Below, piece after piece: positions 52,905 to 63,589 of a DNA stretch of 64,000 nucleotides (within the stretch, counting starts at the first letter, position 1; each line of letters opens with the position of its first letter). The notes under the pieces are model-generated. The model did not search any database. It had not been told where the DNA came from and worked only from the letters and a program-made list of their open reading frames with translations. The translations under genes and the position numbers were made by a program. Where the stretch lies: the NCBI RefSeq assembly GCF_000346465.2, contig NC_034014.1, positions 29,769,777 to 29,833,776 on the forward strand. The letters are read 5' to 3'. This DNA comes from Prunus persica. Taxonomy: Eukaryota > Streptophyta > Magnoliopsida > Rosales > Rosaceae.

Positions 52905-55300
52905 TTTGGGTGATGAACTTTTGCTAGTCAAAAACGTTGGTGGATAGGTTCCCAGTTGGGAACCGGTATGGGATTGTCAATCGGAAATTGTTCCCTACTT
53001 GATGATTTGGAAGATAATTATTATCGTTTTCAAAATCGTGCCAATCCATATGCTTCACCTGAAAGAACAATTGAGATCGTTTTCTGGTCTTCATACGGTG
53101 TAATTGTTATTAGATTGAGGAGCTATTGTTGTTTACCCCCAAAAAAAAAATGACAAGAACAAGAGAGATTGAGGAACTCTTTTTGAAACTCTTTCTTTTT
53201 TAGAATATCTACCGTCGATTTCTTTATTATTCTGGTACCTGTCAATTATCTGTATTTTATATTCCGGTATGGCTTCTGTACTCTGCTTGGTCCATTGTAT
53301 GTCCATAAAAGTATCATCAGTGAAGAGTGAGGTCAACGTATGACATTTGCTATGCCGTCCGCGACATTCAAAGAATTACACACACACAATACCAACGGCA
53401 TGCAAAGAATTACACACACACAATCTTTGGTATGACTGGACGAGGACACAAACTTTTGGTATGACTGGACGAGGATTTAAATCTAGAATCAATTGGGTAG
53501 GAATTGACATTTTTTGATTCTATACTCGAAAGTGGAAATATTAATCGTCTACTTTAATCTTATCGTTCATCTATATTATTTGAGGGTATTTGAGGGTTAT
53601 ACCACACCCCAGTACTACAAGTGCTCGTATCTTTATTCACTTAAGCTAAACTTTCATAATTAATTATTGGGTACTCTCAACAATTATCAGTTTATCCTTA
53701 ATGACGTTGGATGGTTTCAACAATTATCGACTTATCCTTGTGTTTGAATAATATTATAAGGTATGAAACTATAAACCGAAGCTGGTATTGAATGAAAACA
53801 TTATTTAGCGGATAACTTTTCCAACTAAGCACAAGGAAGGAAGTCTATTTTGCCATGTTGCTGGATAAGCTCCCACACTTGAAGCTGCCATATAAAAGCT
53901 CCCAAAACTCTCTCTCTGTCTAGCTGACTGCCCCTGCCCAGACCCAGAGGTATCATATTGATAGTGGCATATCTCTTGCTCTGTTTTTGAGTTGTAATTG
54001 TAGGTTTTCTGTGGTCTGGTTTACCTTCTTTCTTCCACTCAGTGCAGCTTCTTCCTGGTTGAGTAAATAAGAAGCTGATTCATCTGAAAAAATTGCAAGT
54101 ATAAATTTACTTAGAATGGACCATGCAACCCAACCCAGATAAATTTCCATAAAAAAGAAGAAAAAAAAAACACAGATAAATCATAAACCCATTTTACAAG
54201 TGCTTTTATTTTTGTTCTTATCGTAGGAGGTCTTGCTATCGACTAGCCAAAACTTCATTGATCTTCGTCATCTATATCTACTACTCGGCTAAGAAAGAGT
54301 AAGAGGCTCCTGCTCTGCTTCCTAATTTATGATTCTGAGAGGTAAGCAAGCCTTGTCCATCTTAAGTCCAAGCTTTTTACGACTTGTGTGATCGTTGAAT
54401 TGACACGCATATTTCTCCTCCACTTTGTTTCTTTTTTTTCCTTCCTTCTCCACAATCGCTTTTAACAATCTTCTCTTATATAAATAAATAAACCGTACAC
54501 AAATTTGAATTTCATTAACACAAGACCATGTCACATCTGTAACTTTTACACTGGCCAAAGCAAAGCAATTGTGATCAATCAACTGGCACTTGATAAAACC
54601 AGCAAGTCCCCTCACTATTCACTAAAAAATCTGCAATTTATCAATTTCATTGTCTACATCAAATCAGAAAGAAGAAGAAGAAGAAAAAAAGTAGTCTTGG
54701 CCCAGTCCCCGCAAAGCCAAGACAAAAGAAGCGTTTTCGTTGCTTCTTTGTGGGAGTGGTCTCATATATGATATATGATGACAATCATGCAAAACTTTCC
54801 ATCACTTTAAGAACCCAAAATAATATTGGGCCACTTGGATTCCAAATGAACCACACTTCAAAAGGGAAAAAGAAAAACGAAAGAAATAAGAAAGGTTATC
54901 TGCAAAATCTTTGGATTCCAAATGAACCACACCTCAAATGGTAAATGAAATTGGGTTGTCAATCAACAGAAAAGAATTGTTGGGTTGGGGCTAAGTCAGG
55001 AAACTATTGATATAAGCCTTAGCCAGACACATCAGTTGCATGCATGTTAAAGTTGTCATTTTGTTGGATTGGATTGCATGAGTCAGGACTCAGGACACCA
55101 TTTCTGGTTGAGATGTTTTCCTCGTGATTCCAAATCACTAAAGTTCCAAGTGGCAACTTGGTGTGTGACTCTGTACAGTGTACACACACTGACTAGTCTG
55201 AAGAATACAAATTGAAATTGGCGTGATGGTGGGTTAGGTAGGTAAGGTCTGTTTTTGGAATTTTCTTCCATAGTTTAGTGGGTTCTTCTTGGCCTTACAT
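52905..55300. other. CDC5 3' flank and intergenic DNA before threonine aldolase
   Basis: The first few hundred bases are probably CDC5 3' untranslated sequence. Two short direct duplications lie at 53370-53475. A promoter-like TATAAAAG at 53890-53897 is followed by a CT-rich leader and a GAG|GTATCAT donor-like site near 53949; these could be a distal 5' exon of threonine aldolase or an unrelated transcript. A 25-bp direct repeat TGGATTCCAAATGAACCACA lies at 54837 and 54913. No coding gene was recognised. Confidence 0.5.
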
Positions 55301-55302
55301 CA

Positions 55303-55309
55303 TATATAA
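55303..55309 (+). promoter_or_regulatory. Candidate TATA box of threonine aldolase
   Basis: TATATAA about 855 bases upstream of the start codon. The distance implies a long or spliced leader. A second candidate promoter sits farther upstream at 53890. Confidence 0.4.
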
Positions 55310-56163
55310 AGGTTCCATTTTCAATCATTCAACAAGTTTTCTGAATATAATTAAGCTGTCTGTCTCGGATTGCAACTCAACTTTTTCTTGTAAGCTCCTT
55401 TTGCATGAAGCCTTTTCTTGTAAATCCCATGTCAAATTTTCTGTGCTGTATATGTATATGTTGATGATGATTAGTTATTTTTGTGGGTTTTGTAAGTAAT
55501 TTGCACTAACTGCGGCTTTCTAGTTTCTTAAACTCTGCAGTGCCACAATTTAAGGAATAAGGGGATTTCTTTCTTTCGGCTTAGTTTGTTGGAGAGGGAA
55601 CTTCGCTTGCATATCTCTCTCTTTACATGTAAGCTTAGATGCCTTGAATTTCCTGAAGACTAGTTCAAAGTTGATTGGAATGGTCGTCTTGTGACTTAGA
55701 AATGGATTGAAGTTTGGAAATTTTTAATTGGGTCCTCTGTTTTGACCATAAAAAAACTCTCCCATTAGAGTAGTTAGATTGAATTTCGCTTGAATTTAGG
55801 GTCAACATAAATGAAAGTTTTTCGCATCAGAGTTTTTCTATTTTGTTTTATTTTGCTATGTTGATGAAGGGATTCGTTTTGCATCGGAATTTTGTTTTTT
55901 TGTTGCTTCCAAAACCACACTTCTGTTTGCCATAATTTTTCAAACAACAGAGTTCTGTTCTTTTTCCCCCAAATTCATTCATACTACTAATTGATCATTT
56001 TCGTAAAGTACCTAACAATGGTAGCCGAAAACAATTTCTGTAAGTATTAGTTTATATGTCTGCATTTAGGAATTTGATTATGTATTTCTGTCCGGGCAAT
56101 AGATTATGAACTGATTCTGTGTCTCTCCTTTTGTTCAATTGGGGCTTAGTTTCTTCAGCAAAA

Positions 56164-58950
56164 ATGGTGACTAAAACGGTCGATCTCCGATCTGACACTG
56201 TCACTAAACCAACCGAAACAATGCGGGCTGCAATGGCATCTGCTGAAGTTGATGATGATGTACTGGGAAATGACCCAACCGCATTCCGCTTAGAATCAGA
56301 GATGGCAAAGATCACGGGCAAGGAAGCAGCCCTTTTTGTTCCATCAGGGACAATGGGAAACCTCATCAGTGTGCTTGTTCATTGTGACATTAGAGGAAGT
56401 GAAGTAATTCTTGGACATAATTCCCACATTCATATTTATGAGAATGGAGGCATCTCAACAATTGGAGGTGTGCACCCCAGAACAGTCAGAAACAACAAAG
56501 ATGGAACAATGGATCTTGATTCAATTGAAGCCGCCATCAGGGACCCGAGAGGGGAGCTTGTGTATCCGACGACGAGGCTCATCTGCTTGGAAAATTCACA
56601 TGCAAAGTAAGGATTATCTTATTACAAAAAATAAAATAAAAAATTAACACACATTTAGCTATCTTGCTTGTTGCAGATTACGATTTGCTAACCACTTCAT
56701 TAGTTTGAGTCATTTTATATAATATCTGGTAGACTCCTACTTTGTGTTCCATGACTAGGGGGTCATTTTATTTTATTTTATTTATGTTATTGGCCTGAGA
56801 AATGTTGGGGTGGGAGGGATATCCTTAATTTCTTTTCTCAGTCCCACTTGCATATATGTAGCCAAAGTTGGCTCCTGTCTTTTCTGAAGAATCTTTTATC
56901 AACCATGTGTTTGTTTGTTAATGCCCCCACACCCACGTGTTTTGGGGCCTGACTTGACTTCCCTGTATTTGGATAATTAGGAAGAGATTATCATCCTGCT
57001 TACATATAACCTGCAACTTTTTCCCTAATAAATTTAGGTTAGTTTATTTCTCTCAGATATTATAAAACTAATTGAAACCAACCTATCAAAGTTGAAGTTG
57101 GTTATGATTATTTCTCCTAAATCAGTTATATTTTGTTGCTTAGCCTTTGCTCTATTCTTTATCATTTGTAAAGCCTTGTAAGTGGTATAATTGCCAAATG
57201 CAGCTGCGGTGGTAGATGCCTGACTGCAGAGTACACAGACCGAGTGGGAGAAATAGCCAAGGAGCATGGTTTGAAGCTTCACATTGATGGGGCTCGCATT
57301 TTCAATGCATCAGTTGTAAGTCAATTTTCACCATGCATTTAGTTATGACTAATGTATACAATTTGGATGATATTTTGTTTCATAATAAATAACAAGGCTA
57401 TAATCATGTCAACGACGAAACTGATCAATGTAAACGGAAGAGATTGATCTTGATAATTAGATAGACTGAAGTTTAGGCTGAAAAGAAACTAGTTATAATT
57501 TCTTTTAGTTAAAGGTTGAACATTGGTTTTAAACTTGATGGATAATGAATGAATTCTGTACATAATGTGGTAGCTTCATTTGTTACTTAGGGAAGGCTTG
57601 TTAATATTTTATTAGTTCATAAGAGACCGCAAGTTCAAATGTTATCTTATTCATGGTAAACATGTACAGGCACTTGGTGTTCCTGTTGATAGGCTTGTGC
57701 AAGCTGCTGATTCAGTTTCGGTATGCTTCCGATAACTGGCTTTGTTAATTATCTTTATAATGCAGTACAGTTCTGCAGGATTCTCTTACCAATCTTTTTT
57801 CCTTTTTTTTTTCTTTTTAAATAATAAACTAGGTATGTCTGTCAAAAGGTATTGGTGCTCCTGTTGGATCTGTCATTGTTGGTTCCAAAAGCTTTATTAC
57901 TAAGGTATTCTTGAGAATTCATCTCTTAAAGATCAACATCACATCTTTTCTTTTCTTTTTTCCTTCAAAATTTGATTCGTTGCTGTTTTTGCTTCTTACT
58001 TTAGGCTAGAAGGCTCAGGAAAACCTTAGGAGGTGGAATGAGACAGGTTGGTATCCTTTGTGCTGCTGCTTTGGTCGCTTTACATGAGAATGTTGCAAAG
58101 CTTGAGACCGATCACAAGAGAGCTAAAATTTTAGCAGGTAATTCTCAGTCTACTTGATTGGTTTTGTATACCGAACTCGTTTGGAGGGTAGCCATCGCTT
58201 CCTCTCTTCTCAAGCTTTATTCATGGATCTTTTTTTTTTCTTTTTCTTTTGATGAATTCAGAGGGACTAAATCAAATCAAAGGACTAAGAGTAGATATTG
58301 ATACCGTTGAGACCAACATTGTGAGTATTATTTGCTCAAATTTAGTCTGGCCAGCTCTGAATTTGTTTCTACCATTTACTTTTATGTTCTAACAGATGCA
58401 TGACGGCTCATGTTAACAACCCTGCTTTCTTTTGTAATTGGAAACTTGTAATATCATATCAGTGCTTCTGATAAACATGGATCATCTCTGAGAATTTATG
58501 CACTTTTGCATATGAGCAGATATATATTCATGTTGTAGAGGGGTCAAATATTAGTGCAGAAAAACTACTCATGAACTTGGAAGAACACGGTATACTCATG
58601 ATGCGTGAGAGCTCGTCAAGGTCTGCATCTTCACCTCTCACTCATCAAACATCTTTATATGCATCAGGCAATGCTAAATTTCCCAGAATGTATAAATTTG
58701 ATTTTGGAATTTTTAATTTTGTTTTGTTCTCTTGATCAGCGTTAGGATTGTTCTCCACCACCAAATTTCGGCAAGTGATGTGCAATACACTTTATCATGC
58801 TTTCAGGTAAACTTAATTAATATCATAACGTTCACATGTTTGCATATCTGCAATTTCTTTTTCTCTTGTTGCCCAAATTTATGTTTCTTTTCTATGTAAA
58901 TGTTGCAGCGAGCTCTGACTGGAGGCCATGATGAAAATAATGGAAACTAA
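56164..58950 (+). CDS. THA1-like: Low-specificity L-threonine aldolase
   Basis: Nine exons: 56164-56606, 57204-57315, 57670-57720, 57833-57904, 58005-58137, 58262-58320, 58520-58620, 58740-58806 and 58909-58950. All splice in frame to 359 residues, close to Arabidopsis THA1. It is a PLP enzyme of the beta-eliminating lyase fold that cleaves threonine to glycine and acetaldehyde. Motifs: [12 protein letters not shown] at the start, [22 protein letters not shown] in the cofactor region, [21 protein letters not shown] carrying the PLP-binding Asp, and [13 protein letters not shown] with the Schiff-base lysine. The start codon was chosen by homology; the frame is open 15 codons further upstream (MSLLLFNW...), which would add a hydrophobic N-terminus. 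No targeting peptide is evident, so a cytosolic location is likely. Confidence 0.96.
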
Positions 58951-59440
58951 TGGAGATATAGGACAACAACACAAGCTCTCCACCCTTCTCTCTCTGTGTG
59001 TCTCCAACATGAGATTTCCATCTACTTCTTTGAACATGCAATAATTCACTCTTTGCCAAACTTGGAAACTTCTCTGTGCTAGTTTCATTTGTAAGGTTTT
59101 ATGGTGGCAGAATTTATGTATTTTCTTTTCTTTTTTCATGTATATAACATGAAAAATCAAAGTTCCAGTCATCCTGCGTCTTAACATTTGACTTTCTCTA
59201 TTAAAAGGTATGACTTATAATAATGGAAAGAATTAAAGACCCAACTAAGATAGCCTATAATGGTTTTTTTATGTACCAAGTTTTTCTTTGGAATCTCAAT
59301 ATACCATATTATAAAATAAAATTTAGAAGCAGATTTTGTCAGTATACGGTATATATCACCAGATTCTCAACTATTTTTTGGGGTTGGAAAATACAATTTA
59401 TTGGAAAAATATCATAAAGTGTACAATAGATCTCAAATTT
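58951..59440. other. Threonine aldolase 3' flank
   Basis: Probable 3' untranslated region, then AT-rich DNA. No gene or clear repeat is seen before the palindrome-associated block that starts near 59560. Confidence 0.5.
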
Positions 59441-59559
59441 CAAACAATTACACAAATTTTTTGGTCCAGTTCCGTAGAATTAGTAATAATAAGACCTTTT
59501 CCTTATTAAACTTATCCCGCTACGCACCGCTTTGACACGAAAGCTCATCCAAAACATAT

Positions 59560-60262
59560 ATCACGTGTACAGAAAATAGATGTATTATTGAAAAATACGT
59601 ACTTACATGTATAATATGAATATTAAACGTGAAAATGCCAAATTCTTTATATGGATAATATAACTATAGCAAAGTAAAAAAAATCAAAGGAGACAATAGA
59701 GACTTGAATAATGGCATAATAGTAATGGATAATGTTCTAAATTACTCTTATCGATAAAAGAAAATCGGGGATTTTATTTTATTTTAAAGGGTCCCAGTAT
59801 AAAGTGTATAGCCGCTCGGCTATACTATTTATTTTTTAAAAAAAATCCCAGTTCAGCCGCCCGGCTATACTGTTTTGAAAAAAGAAAAAAATTCCGCATA
59901 TAGCGCCTAGGTGCCCACGTGTGGAAATACGTATAGCCGTTCGGCTATACTATTTATTAAAAAATATCCAGGTACAGCCGGACTATTTTGGCTATACTAT
60001 TTATTAAAAAATATCCGGGTACAGCCGGACTATTTTGGGAAAACAAACCCCCAGTATAGCCGAGCGGCTATACTATGACCAGCTTAGCGCCCAGGCGCCC
60101 ACGTGTGGAAACAGGTATAGCCGGGAGGCTTTAAGTACAGCCGCACGGCTATACTACTTGGAAATACGCCACGAGATACCACGTGTCAAAATAAGTATAG
60201 CCACCCGGCTATACTATTTTTCAAAATATAAAAAAATACCGGAGTATAGCCGCCGGGCTATA
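59560..60262 (+). repeat. Palindrome cluster E with head sequence and G-box spacers
   Basis: The largest array. The head at 59708-59768 (ATAATGGCATAATAGTAATG..., ending ATCGATAAAAGAAAATCGG) and the upstream block from CACGTGTACAGAAAATAG at 59563 match cluster D. Units lie at 59807-59824 (centre CT), 59852-59869 (CC), 59932-59949 (TT), 60055-60072 (AG), 60117-60134 (degenerate), 60136-60153 (CA), 60196-60213 (CC) and 60245-60262 (CC). Two more have an expanded centre (GCCGGACTATTTTGG) at about 59973 and 60020. Between units a second motif recurs: AGCGCCTAGGTGCCCACGTG at 59903, AGCGCCCAGGCGCCCACGTG at about 60086, and ACCACGTGTCAAAATA at about 60178, each carrying the G-box core CACGTG. Confidence 0.88.
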
Positions 60263-60352
60263 ACTCACTCTAAGACTGCTCTTTCATTTTTATCCCATTT
60301 CCTCATTTTTCTCTTCAAAATAAAATGTCATATCTACTTCGTCTTTTTGGCC

Positions 60353-60570
60353 ATGGCCTCCGCCGAGATCGCGGAGATCGATTCCGATGCTTCGTCGGTG
60401 CGCTCCTCTGGATCACTGACATGAGGCGCTGGAGAGAGCCTTTTCCTCCTCCGGTGAGAGATCATGAAGGACCGTGAGATCGGTCGGTCCAGGTGTTTCG
60501 GATTCGTTACCTTCAGCGACGACAAGGACATGCGGAACGGGATCCAAGGATGCCAGAGCCTTCATTTGAG
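60353..60570 (+). pseudogene. Broken first exon of a glycine-rich RNA-binding protein (RRM)
   Basis: From ATGGCCTCCGCCGAGATCG onward the DNA resembles the RRM exon of a GRP7-type RNA-binding protein. Matching blocks are CTTCGTCGGTG, CACTGAC, AGGCGCTGGAGAGAGCCTTT, GACCGTGAG and CCAGGTGTTTCGGATTCG. In the third part the translation reads DREIGRSRCFGFVTFSDDKD, where the RNP1 motif RGFGFVTF has become RCFGFVTF. The frame shifts at least twice between the start and that point, and a stop (TGA at 60422) ends the first frame after 23 codons. No glycine-rich second exon was found downstream. The fragment begins about 90 bases after the last unit of palindrome cluster E. Its GC content is much higher than its surroundings. 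Confidence 0.8.
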
Positions 60571-61012
60571 GGTTAGTGCTCTTCTCTGATGTTAGAGCCG
60601 GTTTTATTTTGCGATCTTAGGGTTAGCTGTTCCTTTTCGATTGCAATGTTAGGGTTAGCTAGGGTTCTTTTGCGATTGCGATGTTGGGGTTAGCTAGGGT
60701 TCTTTTGGGATTGTGATGTTAGGGTTACCTTGTGTTCTTTTGCAATTGCAACATTAGAGTTAATTTAGCTTTCTTTTGCTTTCTTCTGTAATTGCAATGT
60801 TAGGTTGAATTTAGCGTTCTTTTGCTACTGTCATGTTAGGGGTTAGCTAGCGTTCTTTTGTGATTGTAATGTTAGGGTTACCTAGCGTTTTATTATTATT
60901 TTATTTTGTAATGTTTGGGGTTAGATGGCGTCCTTTTGCAATATGTGATGTTTGATTAGCTAGTTTTCTTTTGCGATTGCTGTTTTAGGGTGAGTTAGTG
61001 TTATTCTGTGAT
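60571..61012 (+). repeat. Telomere-like ~35-bp minisatellite
   Basis: About eleven degenerate units of the form GGGTTAGCTAGGGTTCTTTT followed by GCGATTGCGATGTTA follow each other at 32-46 bp spacing. The GGGTTAG/AGGGTT words resemble telomere repeats, but the unit is far longer than TTTAGGG. It occupies the position of the intron after the GRP exon fragment, and may have expanded from that intron. Confidence 0.85.
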
Positions 61013-63040
61013 GTTAGTGTATTTCTGTGGGGATGTGGCTTCTTTTAATGTTGTTTATAACTCGTAGTTCATAGACAAAGTAAAAATAATTTCCTTTGTT
61101 TCAGACATTTGATCTTTGTGGTTGTGCACTAGCTCATGTTGGTGTGATGGACTTGCTGTGGTTCCCACGAATCTACCATAGGTTTTTAATGCTTTCTTTT
61201 GGGCCCGCTAAATTGTTTGCAACATGGTTTGATGTATAAACGTTGACTTATCCCTACCTCTCCTCCCATCTATTTCTGGTAATCGCTTCCTCACTATGTC
61301 AGGTGACCATGGGAACAACATGGAAGCCAACCTCACCACTATCTATCAAGATCACGATGACTGATTTGCACCATTACACCAATTGAAGTTATTAGAGGTT
61401 GGCCTCTACCTTATTCAGTTGAAGTTATTAACATAGCCCACATATCGTTATTGAATGGGAAAATATTATATATGCTGGTTCTGATACTCAGAAAGTTCCA
61501 AAACTACCATATTCAGTTGTGGGGTCAATGATTGAACATTAATAATTGGTATAGTAAATCTATGTATGATATTACATCTCATAATAACTTTTGTTATCGC
61601 CCTATCATCATTTTCGTTATCTATTTTATGGCGGTGTAAAAACTTATATAGTAGTAATTATGAATATTAAGAGGTATTTATTAGTAGTAATGTTGATTAA
61701 AATAAAGTTATACATATAAAATATGGTATTTTTAAATTTTTGATTGCCACATGTTGTATTCTGATTCGTCGATAGTAACATTTAGCTAGGTCATTCCCAC
61801 CCCATATATTCTTCCAAAAAGTTTTCCACGTCTTGTGTTTAAAATAAATAAAAAATTGTTCTTCCTATTGGCTTATTTTATTGATATGAGAAGTTTGATG
61901 TCCTGTAATATGTTGTACGGCCCTATTGTTATTTTCATTATCTATCGACAATTACATTTTTTGGTTGTGTAAAAAAAAATAAAAAAAAGTTTTTAATTTC
62001 ATTGTAAGGTTATGGACATAGCAATATGGTATCTTACAATTTTTCATTGCCACATGTATTCTGATTTGCCAATTGTAGCATTTAGGGTGGTCCCAAATAT
62101 TCTTACGAAAAGTTTTCCACGTCTTGTGTTTTAAGTAAATACAACGTTGTTCTTCCTATTTACTTATTTTATTGATATATGACAGGTTTGAAGTCCTGTT
62201 ATATTTCCGTAGTTGGTATACATAGAATCTTAATATGATACGATTTTGACATGTCATCGTAACTACTATTATCTTCCTATCAGCATTGTGATATACTCTG
62301 TTGTTTTTAGATATCCAAACTTCAATTTGGTTTTTATAATAAAACCCTCCCATTTATTCTTTAAAGATATCGGAAACTTCAATTTGGTGTGTGAATCCTT
62401 ATGATCGAAGTTATATACTCTATAACATAGGCCTTATCCACACAAGCAACGGGGAACATATGAAAGCTTTGGAATATTATTTTAGTGTTAAGTTCATACC
62501 TTCAGATTATGTATTGCTACCTTTAGAATGTTCAACTTCCTTAAGTTTGTAAGCTCATCCATTCCTTTAAGATTTTATGTCTTCTTCTTCTTCTAGGTTC
62601 TGTTCATGGCAGTATGTCTTTTAATTGCAAAGGAATGAGAATTTGTAGGTTATAGGCATTCACAGTGATACAATGTTTCATTTCTTCATCTAATTGTAAT
62701 TACTCATTGATGAACCGATGTCAAGGCTGTCTTTTGCAGCATTCACACTGCCTGACAACTAGTGGACATTGACTGTTTTCTCACTGAATCAGGTAAATTG
62801 CCTTGTTCCACTATTATTTTTGGCATGTTTTCCATTGTAAGGTTTGATAACTGAGTTTATTCTTGCAGGAAATATATTTTTTCTGAAAGCAAACTGACTA
62901 CCAGTGCTGCAGCTTATTGCAATTGATCTATAGCCGATGAAACTTTAGGACAAAGCAGCTGAGTCGGTGGAATTTCAGTCACTTTTCTCTTTATTTTTCA
63001 GGAAAAATGTCTGTAATGTTTCTCCTCCTCCGTCTGTCAT
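61013..63040. other. Intergenic DNA after the GRP fragment
   Basis: No gene was recognised. An imperfect duplication is present: the segment at about 61718-61910 recurs at about 62022-62210 (shared GTTTTCCACGTCTTGTGTTT, TTGTTCTTCCTATT and TTATTTTATTGATAT). The rest is AT-rich and unstructured. Confidence 0.5.
61718..62210 (+). repeat. Imperfect ~190-bp direct duplication, ~300-bp offset
   Basis: Both copies contain ATATGGTAT, ATTGCCACATGT, GTATTCTGATT, AGTTTTCCACGTCTTGTGTT and TTGTTCTTCCTATT in the same order. They are diverged by substitutions and indels and separated by unrelated sequence of about 110 bp. Confidence 0.8.
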
Positions 63041-63099
63041 GGTTCCACCACGTTTCTGGTCCAATAAGCCCATATTACCCAAAAAGTTATAACGAGTCC

Positions 63100-63589
63100 A
63101 AGTACCCCACGAGGCCCAATTCTTAGTGGTACAACGTTTAGGCTAAAAACAAGCTAAGACCCAATTCCTTAACTGGTCCATTTACAATTACCTGGCCGAT
63201 AATTTTGGAAAGTACATCTGTTGGACCAATGATAGGCCCAATAACTAAAAAATTGGGCGAATAAGTACACCCAAGGAAATGATAATGGGCCCCAAATGTT
63301 GACCTAATTAACCTGAAAATAGGACAACACGTCAGCCCAATAATATATAAAGGCCCTATACTCAGCCTAATTTTTGTCAAACAGGCCCGAAGGTTAGCCC
63401 AATAACTTGAAAATGGGTTCCCTTCTGGGCCCCGTAATCTGAATATAGCCCCAAAGGTTGCCCAAATAAATGTGAAAACGGGCTCAAAGTAAGCCCGAGA
63501 TCATGAAAACTAGCCCAAAAAGGTTAAATAAATGCCCAATAAGGTTAAACAAATGCCCAAAAACAACAAAATTAGCTTAATGACGTCTC
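63100..63589 (+). repeat. Degenerate GCCCAA-rich repeat flank
   Basis: The word GCCCAA or GGCCC recurs about every 25-40 bases, with AAAATGGG and GGTTAAATAAATGCCC variants toward the right. It grades into the better-preserved minisatellite that begins near 63590 and looks like the older, decayed part of the same array. Confidence 0.6.

Noticed and set aside
53875..53895. TGAAGCTGCCA resembling the start of miR167
   Set aside because: Only the first eleven bases match; the rest differs and no pairing arm is present nearby.
59807..60262. CRISPR-like array
   Set aside because: The window is a plant nuclear genome; units are self-palindromic, spacer lengths are irregular, and spacers resemble each other. 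No cas-like gene is present.
60035..60424. Plus-strand open frame of 129 codons with repeated ERLYY/ARLYY words
   Set aside because: The repeated words are translations of the TATAGCCGNNCGGCTATA palindrome; only its last 23 codons overlap the GRP relic.
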